The notes under the pieces: generated by a model
What the model saw: only the letters and a program-made list of their open reading frames with translations
Told to the model about the DNA's origin: nothing
The model's database searches: none
Made by a program: the position numbers and the translations under genes
Assembly (NCBI RefSeq): GCF_003710815.1
Contig: NZ_RHHP01000006.1
Coordinates: 124,001 to 188,000, forward strand
Direction of reading: 5' to 3'
DNA from: Brevibacillus centrosporus
Lineage (GTDB): Bacteria > Bacillota > Bacilli > Brevibacillales > Brevibacillaceae
DNA length: 64,000 bases
Part shown: positions 42,087 through 50,759 of the stretch, piece after piece
How positions within the stretch are numbered: the stretch's first letter is position 1
Layout of the letters: every line of letters starts with the position of its first letter

Positions 42087-43187
42087 ATGAAAATCCGCGA
42101 GTACGGGGTAGCCATCGGGCAGCTGCCCACGGGAGAGAAGAACGACATTACAGACGTGCCTGATGTTCGCGTGGGACATGTGACGATCCAGCGCGAATTG
42201 GAGGGAGACCAGGAATATGCGTGCACAGGTGTCACCGCAATCGTGCCGCACGGTGGCAGTCTGTTTCGGGAAAAAGTGACTGCTGCCAGCTATGTGATCA
42301 ACGGCTTTGGGAAAACGACAGGACTGGTGCAGGTCAATGAGCTCGGGGTACTGGAGTCGCCGATCATGCTGACCAATACCTTTTCCGTCCCAGCTGTCAC
42401 GCAGGGGACGCTCGAATACATGCTTGCAGGACATGAAGAAATCGGAGATAAGACAGGGACGATCAATCTCGTAGTCGGCGAGTGCAATGACAGCAGTCTG
42501 AATTCCATACGCAGATGCGTGGTACAGCCGCAGGACGCGATCGAGGCCATACAGAAGGCGACGAATGCCCCCGTGGAAGAAGGAGCAGTTGGAGCAGGAA
42601 CAGGCATGGTCACGTTTGGCTATAAAGGGGGGATCGGCTCCTCCTCCCGCATCGTGTCAGCAGCAGACGCGTCCTATACAGTCGGCGTGCTTGTCTTGAG
42701 CAATTTCGGGAGCAAGCAGGAGTTTTTGGTCGACAAGCTGTTTCCTGCGGGGGAGAACCCCCTTCCTGCGCGAGAGAACTCCTTCCCTGCGGGGGAAAAC
42801 CCCCTTCCTGCTGTAGAGAAGCCTACCGATGGCTCCATCATCATGGTGCTGGCAACAGATGCACCGCTCAGTGATCGCCAGCTGCTGCGGGTGGCAAAAC
42901 GCGCGGGGATCGGCCTTGGACGGACAGGCAGTCATTTCGGTCACGGAAGCGGAGACATTGTGATTGCCTTTTCTACGGCGCATAAAATCCCGCATAAAGC
43001 CGAAGGGATCGCCGAGACACGCACGCAGCTGCGTGAAGATCATGCCGTGATGAACCAGCTGTTTGCGGCAGCAGCTGAGGCGACGGAGGAAGCCATTTAC
43101 AATTCTCTCTCCCAGGCAAAGACGACGACAGGCAGAAAAGGAACTACGGTTTACGCCTTTCCGTTCGAAAGATTCAGTAATCAATAG
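42087..43187 (+). CDS. P1-family (DmpA-like) self-processing aminopeptidase
   Basis: A 366-residue Ntn-type hydrolase. Starting marks are DVPDVRVGHVTI, VGECNDSSLNSI and GAVGAGTGMVTFGYKGGIGSSSR. The self-cleavage site is GHGSGDIVIAFSTAH: cleavage should occur between Gly287 and Ser288, making Ser288 the nucleophile of the small chain. Family members release N-terminal D- or L-residues, including D-Ala and beta-Ala. Residues 220-247 form a tandem repeat absent from relatives (see the repeat entry). It is co-directional with the dipeptidase and serine hydrolase genes. Confidence 0.92.
   Translation: MKIREYGVAIGQLPTGEKNDITDVPDVRVGHVTIQRELEGDQEYACTGVTAIVPHGGSLFREKVTAASYVINGFGKTTGLVQVNELGVLESPIMLTNTFSVPAVTQGTLEYMLAGHEEIGDKTGTINLVVGECNDSSLNSIRRCVVQPQDAIEAIQKATNAPVEEGAVGAGTGMVTFGYKGGIGSSSRIVSAADASYTVGVLVLSNFGSKQEFLVDKLFPAGENPLPARENSFPAGENPLPAVEKPTDGSIIMVLATDAPLSDRQLLRVAKRAGIGLGRTGSHFGHGSGDIVIAFSTAHKIPHKAEGIAETRTQLREDHAVMNQLFAAAAEATEEAIYNSLSQAKTTTGRKGTTVYAFPFERFSNQ
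42744..42827 (+). repeat. Four 21-base tandem repeats inside the P1 peptidase gene
   Basis: Units of 21 bases beginning CCTGC encode PAGENPL, PARENSF, PAGENPL and PAVEKPT. The frame is kept. It lies in the large chain, 41 residues before the self-cleavage site, at a surface linker of the family. Confidence 0.9.
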
Positions 43188-43210
43188 AGAAGGAAAAGGG
43201 GGAGCGTCCA

Positions 43211-44545
43211 GTGACGAATCATTTGTGGAACGAGGCAGCTTTTGAAGCGTTTGTAGAGAGCTTCATGGAGAAAGAGCAAGTACCCGGGCTTGCGGTCGCC
43301 ATCTCGCGCAGGGGAGAAGTCATCTACCAGAAAGGCTTTGGCGTGCGAGATAGAGAGACGTTAGAGCCTGTTACGCCTGCGACGATCTTTGGGATTGCCT
43401 CTGTGAGCAAGTCTTTTACCGCTGCGGCGATCATGCAGCTGGCTGCTGAAGGCAAGCTGTCTGTGGACGATCCGGTGGCTGCGCATCTCCCTGCGTTCCG
43501 GTTATCCGACGGAAGCGATCCTTCCCGTGTAAAAATTCATCATCTGCTTTCCCATACGACCGGTGTGCCGCCGCTGTTGCGCAGAGAAGAGTTGCATTAT
43601 TTTGAGGACCATCTGGATTACGTAGCATCGGCTGCCTATGAACCTTTGGGAGAGCCAGGGGAGTACTTCAGTTATTGCAATGATACGTTCCTGCTTCTGG
43701 GGGCCATCATCGAGCGAGTGAGCGGACGGATGTTTCGACGCTATATCACCGCTGAACTGTTGGAGCCGCTCCACATGCATCGCTCGACGTACAGTCTGGA
43801 AGAAGTGTCCCGTATGCAGGATGTCTCCGTGCCCTATGTCAAACAGCCGGGACAGCCACAGCCGCTGCGAGTGGAATGGCCGAGCATCGGAAACTATGAA
43901 GCGGGCGGCGGGATTCGCTCCAACGTGCTGGATCTTTTGAAATACGGCGAGCTATACGTAAAGGGCGGGCGCATGAAGGAGCGAGCTTTTGCTGGAGAGA
44001 AATGGCTTCGCAGCATGTGGCAGCCTGTGCATCAGCTGACGAGATCTGCCTGGTACGGATATGCGCTGAAAGTAGTTCCTGCTTATGCAGAAGGCGTTAC
44101 GCTTGTCGAGCACGGTGGCGGTCAGCCAGGCGTCTCCTCGCATTTTGGCTTTGTGCCGGAAAAAGAGCTCGTCGTGACCGTCTTGTCCAACATCGACCAG
44201 GTGCTGATCCGCGATGTTTGGTTGACTGCCATTAATGCATGTCTGGGTCTTCCTTTGGAAAGACGGGAAGAGCGAGAGCCGCAATATACGGCATCACCAG
44301 ACGAGCTGGCTAGACTGATGGGTACATACAGCTCCGCTGAGGGAGGACAAGCGCGCATTTTCTTGCGGGATGGCACTCCGGTGGCGGACGTAGCGGGCAC
44401 GGAATTTGAGCTGCGCCAGAGTGGAGTGGACACGCTGGTCTTTGTCGCAACGGAAATGCCGCTCCGCTTTTTCTTTAAGCTTGAAGCCGGGGAGCGGGCA
44501 TGGGCAGTCCTTCTGGGGATGCGGATGTTGACGAGAGCAGAGTAA
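43211..44545 (+). CDS. Serine hydrolase of the beta-lactamase/penicillin-binding fold
   Basis: A 444-residue class C beta-lactamase-like protein without signal peptide. SxxK is SVSK in IFGIASVSKSFTAAAIMQL, the second motif is YCN in YFSYCNDTFLLLG, and the third is HGGGQPG. A C-terminal lipocalin-like region of about 100 residues follows (LMGTYSSAEGGQARIFLRDGTPVADV). Related proteins are D-aminopeptidases, D-amino acid esterases or carboxypeptidases. With the dipeptidase and DmpA-like peptidase it suggests breakdown of D-residue peptides in the cytosol. GTG start with GGGGGAG ahead. Confidence 0.88.
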   Translation: MTNHLWNEAAFEAFVESFMEKEQVPGLAVAISRRGEVIYQKGFGVRDRETLEPVTPATIFGIASVSKSFTAAAIMQLAAEGKLSVDDPVAAHLPAFRLSDGSDPSRVKIHHLLSHTTGVPPLLRREELHYFEDHLDYVASAAYEPLGEPGEYFSYCNDTFLLLGAIIERVSGRMFRRYITAELLEPLHMHRSTYSLEEVSRMQDVSVPYVKQPGQPQPLRVEWPSIGNYEAGGGIRSNVLDLLKYGELYVKGGRMKERAFAGEKWLRSMWQPVHQLTRSAWYGYALKVVPAYAEGVTLVEHGGGQPGVSSHFGFVPEKELVVTVLSNIDQVLIRDVWLTAINACLGLPLERREEREPQYTASPDELARLMGTYSSAEGGQARIFLRDGTPVADVAGTEFELRQSGVDTLVFVATEMPLRFFFKLEAGERAWAVLLGMRMLTRAE

Positions 44546-44614
44546 GAAAAAATAGAGAGCGTATCCTCGATCTGAACTGACCCCTGCCAAGTAGACAGAA
44601 ATATAAAAGCAACA

Positions 44615-45116
44615 TTAAGCAGCCTGAGTCCGATATTCATACGGACTTAGGTTGTTTAGTTTTTGTTGAAAACGTTGCTGGTTGTAGAATTGGATGTAGC
44701 GCTTGACAGCATACTTCACTTCTTTACTCGTACGGAAGGTGTATCGATTAAAACATTCAGATTTGAAATGGCTAAAGAAATTCTCCATGCAGGAGGATTC
44801 CTTTCACATTCCGTTTTTTTCTTGCCTGTTTCACTGTATCCATGACAAGCTTTAGATCATTTCTTTGGCTAAGCTGATAGGCGATGATCTCGTTGTTATA
44901 TAAGTCTTTAGCGGCGGATAGATATAGCCTTTGCCCATTAAAAATTACATAGGTAATATCGGTCACCCATTTCTCGTTTGCTCTAGAAGCGTGAAAATCC
45001 CTGTTCAACAGATTACCTGAAATGACATATACTTCTTTTTTACCGTAATAAGGCCTTTTCTTGCGGATGACAGCAAACTTTTGGTTGCACGGTACCGAAT
45101 CCATTCCACCTTTCAC
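44615..45116 (-). pseudogene. IS3-type orfB (DDE transposase), multiply deleted
   Basis: The first part reads RKKRPYYGKKEVYVISGNLLNRDFHASRANEKWVTDITYV with the first catalytic Asp, then SAAKDLYNNEIIAYQLSQRND with the second. It stops after KGILLHGEFL. The family end, MENFFSHFKSECFNRYTF ... QKLNNLSPYEYRTQAA, continues in another frame. The roughly 35 residues with the catalytic Glu and the N-terminal hundred residues are missing. The junction CTGCATGGAG suggests loss between two short TGCAT repeats. Confidence 0.85.
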
Positions 45117-45152
45117 ATCTTTAAGAGCTTTTTTAATAAGGCATTCTCCGCT

Positions 45153-45368
45153 TCAAGTCGTTTGATTTTGGCCTCTGGATGCTTTTCCTCGCTTTTCTTC
45201 AAGGCCAGCGAGTCCTTCCGCTTGGAAATATTCCACCCACCTACGCACCATAGAGTGATCGATTCCTAATTCTTTCGCTACGCTCTTGTAACCCATCCCG
45301 TCTTTCAGGTATAGATCAACCGCTTTTTTCTTGAAAGCAGTATCATACGTTGTCCTAATTTTCCCCAT
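45153..45368 (-). pseudogene. IS3-type orfA (helix-turn-helix), frameshifted
   Basis: The frame begins MGKIRTTYDTAFKKKAVDLY and contains GMGYKSVAKELGIDHSMVRRWVEYFQAEGLAGLEEKRGKA, the usual orfA helix-turn-helix. It then leaves the family frame. The expected continuation EEKHPEAKIKRLEAENALLKKLLKM lies in another frame, so a deletion at the linker removed bases and shifted the frame. Confidence 0.82.
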
Positions 45369-45466
45369 GTGAAAATCCCCCCATAATAGACAGAGTAAGA
45401 TGCTTGCTTTTCTCTGTCTACTATGAGGGAATCATATCACGATCAGGGGTGCGCTCTTTTTTTTTT

Positions 45467-45520
45467 ACAGTAAGAATTTATACCACAAAGCTTCGTGGAG
45501 CCAAGTTTTCTAATGTTTGG
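45467..45520 (+). repeat. Intergenic hairpin repeat, copy D (short form)
   Basis: ACAGTAAGAATTTATACCAC, then AAAGCTTCGTGGAGCC, then AAGTTTTCTAAT. The stem is CCAC with GTGG, where the other copies have CGCC/GGCG-type stems. It begins on the base after the ten-T tract of the split terminator. Confidence 0.8.
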
Positions 45521-45594
45521 ACTCACCTGATGGGAAGGGTTGCCCGCATCAAAAGTAACCCATAATGAGAAGAAAATACTTGAGGTGAAAGAGG

Positions 45595-46842
45595 ATGAGG
45601 TTATCCGTAGGAGTACGGCTCTTCCTGACGCTGCTTCTGGCTGTTTCGGTTTCGAGGGGGGCAGCAGCCAAACAGGATACGCCCATCGTCCAGACCGGGA
45701 TCGAACGTTTGCTGGAAAATCCCGAAATGCTCACGGGAAAACGGATCGGCTTGATCACGAATCAAACGGGGGTTACGAGGAATCTCGTTCATGATGTTGA
45801 CGCTTTGCTTGCCCGAAAGCTTTTGCTGGTTGCCGTGTACGGACCGGAGCACGGGGTCCGTGGAACCGAACAAGCAGGTGAGGCAACCGGCTCATTCCGC
45901 GATCCGAAAACGGGCCTGCCTTTTTATAATCTGTACGAAAAGAAGCCAAAAGAGATTGCTCGCCTTTTTCGCGATGTCGATGTGGTTCTCTACGATATTC
46001 AGGATGTCGGCTCTCGTTTTTACACGTACATCGCCACCATGGCTTATGCGATGAAAGCAGCGGCCATCGCTGACAAGCCTTTTATCGTGTTGGATCGCCC
46101 CAATCCGATCGGCGGCGAAAAGGTGGAGGGTCCTGTGCTCGAGCCGCCGTACCAGTCTTTCGTGGGACTCTATCCCATTCCTGTTCGCCATGGGATGACT
46201 GTAGGTGAGCTTGCTGGATATATCCAAAAGCAGTATCTGGAAAAGGAGTTTGGTGCAAAAGCGAAAGTGACCGTCATCCCCATGACAGGGTGGAAGCGGG
46301 GGATGTCCTATGAAGAAACAGGCTTGCCCTGGGTGCCGCCCTCTCCGAATATGCCCACAGTGGATACGGCGACTGTCTATCCGGGGAACGGCTTGTTTGA
46401 AGGGACCAACCTGTCAGAGGGACGGGGAACGACGCGACCCTTTGAATGGATCGGGGCGCCTTATATCAACAGCTGGGAGCTCGCGCAGAGACTCAATTTG
46501 CTCAAGCTGCCCGGCGTTGCGTTTCGAGAGGTGTACTTTCAGCCAGCCTTTTCCAAGCACGCAGGCAAAAACGTAGGCGGGGTGCAGTTTTATGTGACGG
46601 ATCGCGAGGCGTATGATCCCATCCGTACAGCCCTCTCTGTGATCGTAGAAGTGAAAAAGCAGTATCCGAAGCATTTTGCCTGGCGTCATGACCACTTTAT
46701 CGACAAGCTGATCGGGACGGACGCGGTCCGCAAAGCGATCGACCAAGGAACCTCTGTGGACGAGATCGTGGTCCAATGGCAGGACAGATTGCATAGCTTT
46801 GAAAACCAGCGAAAGCTTTTTTTGCTGTACAGCTCGGAGTGA
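45595..46842 (+). CDS. namZ: Exo-beta-N-acetylmuramidase NamZ (DUF1343), secreted
   Basis: A 415-residue protein with a signal peptide (MRLSVGVRLFLTLLLAVSVSRGAAA). NamZ hallmarks: KRIGLITNQTGVT, VYGPEHGVRG, YDIQDVGSRFYTYIATMAYAM, VLDRPNPIGGEKVEGPVL, GMTVGELAGYI, PWVPPSPNMPTVDTATVYPG and FEGTNLSEGRGTTRPFEWIGAPYI. The B. subtilis homologue YbbC cuts MurNAc from the non-reducing end of peptide-free wall chains. It starts a three-gene set with the AmiE-like and NagZ genes, as in B. subtilis. GAGGTGAAAGAGG precedes the ATG. Confidence 0.96.
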   Translation: MRLSVGVRLFLTLLLAVSVSRGAAAKQDTPIVQTGIERLLENPEMLTGKRIGLITNQTGVTRNLVHDVDALLARKLLLVAVYGPEHGVRGTEQAGEATGSFRDPKTGLPFYNLYEKKPKEIARLFRDVDVVLYDIQDVGSRFYTYIATMAYAMKAAAIADKPFIVLDRPNPIGGEKVEGPVLEPPYQSFVGLYPIPVRHGMTVGELAGYIQKQYLEKEFGAKAKVTVIPMTGWKRGMSYEETGLPWVPPSPNMPTVDTATVYPGNGLFEGTNLSEGRGTTRPFEWIGAPYINSWELAQRLNLLKLPGVAFREVYFQPAFSKHAGKNVGGVQFYVTDREAYDPIRTALSVIVEVKKQYPKHFAWRHDHFIDKLIGTDAVRKAIDQGTSVDEIVVQWQDRLHSFENQRKLFLLYSSE

Positions 46843-46848
46843 TGAAGA

Positions 46849-48537
46849 ATGAAAAAACGCACAGGCGCTGTCATCATGCTGTGCCTCTGCATGGTCAACA
46901 CGTGGTCAACTCTCGCGATGGATGGGCCTGAAGGAGAAAAAAAGGCAAAGCCCGTGGCGAAGCCCATCTCCCATGCCTGGGATGGCCCCGGCAAATCGCT
47001 GAACATCCTTCGGTCAGGTAAACTGTCCGAGGTCGGGATGGCAGAGGAGCCTTTTCGCGAAATCGATGTGCAACTTGAAGCTGCCATCCGGCAAAACCAG
47101 ATACCCGGTGCCGTCATGCTTGTGGCGAGAAGAGGGGTAATCGTCAAAGAGCAGGCATATGGCTTCGCGGCTAAATACAAGGACGATGAGTTCACGCCCA
47201 TGCAGCGGCCCCTTGCCATGCAGACGGACACCATCTTTGATCTGGCGTCGATCAGCAAGCTGTTTACCTCGACAGCCGTAATGCAGCTCGTCGATCAAGG
47301 ACTTCTTCAGCTGGATGCTCCAGTCGCCCGCTATTTACCTGATTTTGCAGCAAACGGAAAGCAGCAAGTTACGATCCGCCAGCTGTTGACGCATACGTCA
47401 GGGTTTCCGGCGTACATCCACCTGTTCAAGAAAGGCAAAAACCGGGAAGAGCGGATGCAGTACGTGCTGGATCAGCCACTCGTCCAACCGCCGGGAAGCG
47501 CCTATGTTTATAGTGATTTGAACATGATCGTTTTGGGAGCTGTGGTAGAAAAGCTCTCTGGACTAACACTGGATGCCTACATTCAAACGAAGATCCTTAC
47601 ACCCTTGGGCATGTCGCATACCATGTACAAGCCAACGGGACAGCTGCGAGAGCATATCGCCGCGACGGAATACCAATCTGTGCCGAAGCGCGGGCTTGTC
47701 TGGGGAGAAGTGCAGGACGAGAATGCCTGGTCGCTTGGAGGTGTGTCAGGTCACGCAGGACTTTTCGGCACAGCTCGTGATTTGGCTGTTTTCGCGCAAA
47801 TGATGCTAAATGGAGGAAGCTACGGAGAAAAGCGGATCTTGTCCGAGCAGGCTGTCGCCTGGATGACGGAAAATCAATTGCCAGCCTTTCCTGGAGACGA
47901 GCAGGGCCTCGGGTGGGAGCTGGCTCGTGGTACGTATATGGACGCACTTTGCGACAGCAAATCGATGGGGCATACCGGATTTACGGGGACCTCCCTCGTC
48001 GTCAGCCCCAATCAGGAGACGATCGGAATCTTGCTTACGAACCGGGTGCACCCCATCCGCGACACCGAGTCGATCACGCCTCTTCGCAACCAGGTCTTTC
48101 GGCAAGTCGCCCGTTCGATCCCCGTTGATATCCCTTGGCAGGAAGGAGCTTGGTTCGCGGGAATGGGGGACGATGCTCAGGCAACGCTAACCGCGACAGC
48201 AAATCTGGCGACGGGCGGCACACTTGCTTTTGACACATGGTATCGCTTGGAAAATGAGTACGATTTCGGCTACATCGAAGCTTCCGTGGACGGGAAGGAA
48301 TGGAGGCTGCTCGGAAGCCCGGCTACAGGCGAGAGCGACTGGACGCGGGTGTCGCTGCAGGTGCCGCCGGGGACGCGCTATGTGCGTTTCCGCTACGCGA
48401 CAGATGAGACGATTAACGGAAGAGGCTGGTTTCTCCATCAGCCTGTCCTTCTCCAGCCAAACGGAGAGGAATTAAGCGTCAGCTGGAAGGCGGAAGGCTG
48501 GAAGCTGGAGCAAACGAGGAAGGAGGAAGACAGATGA
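46849..48537 (+). CDS. amiE: Secreted AmiE-like serine hydrolase with an added C-terminal domain
   Basis: A 562-residue secreted protein. Residues about 60-410 are the beta-lactamase-fold hydrolase: SISK in FDLASISKLFTSTAVMQL, YSDLN in the second motif, and HTGFTGTSLVVSP. This part corresponds to YbbE/AmiE of B. subtilis, which removes peptides from MurNAc. Residues about 425-555 form an extra beta-sandwich: GGTLAFDTWYRLENEYDFGYIEASVDGKEWRLL ... GTRYVRFRYATDETINGRGWFLHQPVLL. That pattern resembles the MAM/jelly-roll module of InhA-like peptidases. Its stop overlaps the nagZ start by four bases. Confidence 0.88.
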   Translation: MKKRTGAVIMLCLCMVNTWSTLAMDGPEGEKKAKPVAKPISHAWDGPGKSLNILRSGKLSEVGMAEEPFREIDVQLEAAIRQNQIPGAVMLVARRGVIVKEQAYGFAAKYKDDEFTPMQRPLAMQTDTIFDLASISKLFTSTAVMQLVDQGLLQLDAPVARYLPDFAANGKQQVTIRQLLTHTSGFPAYIHLFKKGKNREERMQYVLDQPLVQPPGSAYVYSDLNMIVLGAVVEKLSGLTLDAYIQTKILTPLGMSHTMYKPTGQLREHIAATEYQSVPKRGLVWGEVQDENAWSLGGVSGHAGLFGTARDLAVFAQMMLNGGSYGEKRILSEQAVAWMTENQLPAFPGDEQGLGWELARGTYMDALCDSKSMGHTGFTGTSLVVSPNQETIGILLTNRVHPIRDTESITPLRNQVFRQVARSIPVDIPWQEGAWFAGMGDDAQATLTATANLATGGTLAFDTWYRLENEYDFGYIEASVDGKEWRLLGSPATGESDWTRVSLQVPPGTRYVRFRYATDETINGRGWFLHQPVLLQPNGEELSVSWKAEGWKLEQTRKEEDR

Positions 48538-50759
48538 CCAAAAGCAAAGGTCGTATGCACACCGTTTTTTTCGTATGTACGGTTGTGCTGCTCGCTGTAC
48601 TCGTAAGCACGGGGACGTCGGGTTATCCGTCGAATGTGAAGGCACAGGCGCAGATCCCGGACCTGCTCATTCATTTGAATCTGCCCGAGATCAAGGAACA
48701 GCGGATCGGCGACACGCTGTCTCTGCAGGCGCTTCATGTGTATCGGGATGGTCATGTCGAGAAAGTGACAAGACGACTGCAATGGAAAAGCTCAAACAAG
48801 AATGTCGCCACCGTCGATCGACAGGGGGTGGTTCATTTTACCAGTGACCAAGGCACCGTCTTTCTTTCTGTTTCTGACGGCAGAGTAGAGGATCGGATCG
48901 AGCTGGTATACCGGGAGCAGGGAAGACCCCAGGTGACTGTAATCAAGCAAAAGGGAGAACGCTATCAAGTCATTGGCAAATCGATTGCGAACATGACCTT
49001 GGAGGAAAAGGTCGGGCAAATGATGATGCCTGATTTTCGCCGGGTGCAAGGGAAAAACGTAACCACTCTGCTGCCGCAAGTAGCAGAAACCATCAAGAGG
49101 AATCAGGTGGGTGGTGTCATTCTTTTTCGGGAGAATGTCGGGAATACAGAGCAGACGGTGCGTCTCGTACATGAATACCAACAGCTTGCGCAAAAATACG
49201 GTCTTCTGGTCGCGATTGACCAGGAGGGAGGCGTCGTCTCCAGGCTGCAGCAAGGAACGGATTTGCCTGGCAACATGGCACTCGGGGCAGCTCGCTCCAA
49301 GCTGTTGGCATGGAAAGCTGGCGACGTCATCGGAAGTGAGCTCGCGAGCTTGGGGATCAACACCAATTTTGCCCCTGACATGGATGTGAACAACAACCCC
49401 GACAACCCCGTTATTGGAGTGAGGTCGTTCGGGGAAGATCCGAATTTGGTGGGAGAGCTCGGGGTCGCCTATATGCGGGGGCTTCAGCAAAACGGAGTCG
49501 TGGCAACGGTCAAGCACTTTCCTGGGCACGGAGATACAGCGGTCGATTCCCATTTAGGTCTGCCTCAGGTTCCCCATGATCTCGAACGACTCGCGCAGCT
49601 GGAGCTGCTGCCGTTTCGCCAAGCGATCACGGCAGGAGTGGACGCGATCATGACGGCTCATGTCACCTTTCCCAAAATCGATGCGACAACGGTGCTGTCT
49701 CAAAAGGACGGGTCAAAAATCGCTCTCCCCGCCACCCTCTCCCCCAAAGTCATCACAGGCTTGATCCGGGAGCAGCTCGCCTTCGATGGGGTGATTTTTA
49801 CGGATGCAATGAATATGCAGGCCATTTCCGATCATTTTGGGCCAGTGGATGCTTCGCTCCGAGCCATTGAGGCAGGGGCAGACATCCTGTTGATGCCGGT
49901 TGAACTGGATAAGGTCATAGCCGGTATTGTGGACGCGGTGAAAAAGGGGAAAATCAGCGAGGAGCGCATCAATCAGTCCGTCAGACGGATACTGTCCTTG
50001 AAAATCAAGCGTGGGATTTTGATAGAGGAAGACCCAGAGAGCATCGAGGTCAAGCAGATGAAAGCGAGGGAAGTGAATGGATCGGCAGAGCATAGGCAGG
50101 TAGAGGCGGAAGCGGCATTGCGCTCCATCACGCTGGTGAAAAACAGCGGTGTGCTGCCGCTGAAGCTGACGGAAGCCCAGAAAATTGCAGTAGTGGGCAA
50201 GGAGTACGTCGACAAGCTGGCAGAAGCGATTCAGATATATCACGCCCAAACAACCCCTGTCCACCTAGGAAACAAAGGCTTTACCCCAGAGCAGTGGAAG
50301 CAGGTGATCCAGGCAGATTCGGTGATTCTCGCTTCCTACACTTCGGATGTAAAGGGCCGGTCTATGGAGGACCCGCTCATGAAAGAGTACAGGCGACTCA
50401 TCGAGCAGAGGGTAGGGCCTGTAGTAGGCGTAGCCATCCGCAATCCCTACGATATCATGGCTTATCCTTTGGTCGATGCGTACCTCGTCCAATACGGCTA
50501 CCGCACAGCCAGCTTTGCCGCAATGGCGGACACCCTTTTTGGCGGAAATCAGCCGAGGGGAAGACTGCCAGTGACGATCCCGGACGGAAAAGGAAATGTC
50601 CTGTATCCGTATGGACATGGGTTATCCTACGAGCAAACGGGGAGAATGAATAGCCGAAGGGCAAGCCAAAAGATCCAGCATGGGCAGCTGGAGCTTTCTC
50701 ATTATTTAGGCTCGCTTCGCAACCGGAATCCATATTTCGCTGCGAAAGACAGGGGATGA
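48534..50759 (+). CDS. nagZ: Secreted beta-N-acetylglucosaminidase NagZ (GH3)
   Basis: A 741-residue secreted enzyme. After an N-terminal membrane signal, residues about 40-130 form a Big2-like immunoglobulin domain ([35 protein letters not shown]). The GH3 barrel contains the NagZ loop [18 protein letters not shown], the nucleophile region [13 protein letters not shown], and [15 protein letters not shown]-terminal domain of about 200 residues, as in YbbD, follows. It releases GlcNAc from disaccharide muropeptides. The last 54 bases overlap the convergent AraC gene. Confidence 0.95.
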   Translation: MTKSKGRMHTVFFVCTVVLLAVLVSTGTSGYPSNVKAQAQIPDLLIHLNLPEIKEQRIGDTLSLQALHVYRDGHVEKVTRRLQWKSSNKNVATVDRQGVVHFTSDQGTVFLSVSDGRVEDRIELVYREQGRPQVTVIKQKGERYQVIGKSIANMTLEEKVGQMMMPDFRRVQGKNVTTLLPQVAETIKRNQVGGVILFRENVGNTEQTVRLVHEYQQLAQKYGLLVAIDQEGGVVSRLQQGTDLPGNMALGAARSKLLAWKAGDVIGSELASLGINTNFAPDMDVNNNPDNPVIGVRSFGEDPNLVGELGVAYMRGLQQNGVVATVKHFPGHGDTAVDSHLGLPQVPHDLERLAQLELLPFRQAITAGVDAIMTAHVTFPKIDATTVLSQKDGSKIALPATLSPKVITGLIREQLAFDGVIFTDAMNMQAISDHFGPVDASLRAIEAGADILLMPVELDKVIAGIVDAVKKGKISEERINQSVRRILSLKIKRGILIEEDPESIEVKQMKAREVNGSAEHRQVEAEAALRSITLVKNSGVLPLKLTEAQKIAVVGKEYVDKLAEAIQIYHAQTTPVHLGNKGFTPEQWKQVIQADSVILASYTSDVKGRSMEDPLMKEYRRLIEQRVGPVVGVAIRNPYDIMAYPLVDAYLVQYGYRTASFAAMADTLFGGNQPRGRLPVTIPDGKGNVLYPYGHGLSYEQTGRMNSRRASQKIQHGQLELSHYLGSLRNRNPYFAAKDRG

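Larger units (their letters stand above)
44573..45439 (-). mobile_element. IS3-family insertion sequence relic, internally deleted
   Basis: An 867-base element with imperfect ends: left TGAACTGACCCCTGCC..., right (read inward) TGATATGATTCCCTCA..., sharing GTAGACAGA at the inner edge. It is flanked by the 5-base direct repeat CGATC (44568-44572 and 45440-45444). Transposase reading is on the minus strand. Complete elements of this group are about 1.2-1.4 kb; this one has lost several internal pieces and cannot move by itself. Confidence 0.88.
44557..45466 (+). terminator. Operon terminator split by an insertion sequence
   Basis: The left arm GAGCGTATCCT starts at 44557 and the right arm GGGGTGCGCTC ends at 45456, followed by ten T bases. 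The arms pair over 11 positions with three G-U pairs. Between them lies the IS3-type relic. Joined without the element and one CGATC copy, they form an ordinary terminator with a small CGATCA loop. Confidence 0.85.

Noticed and set aside
44663-44845. Plus-strand small frame over the IS3 relic
   Set aside because: It is the complement of the transposase end; no ribosome-binding site.
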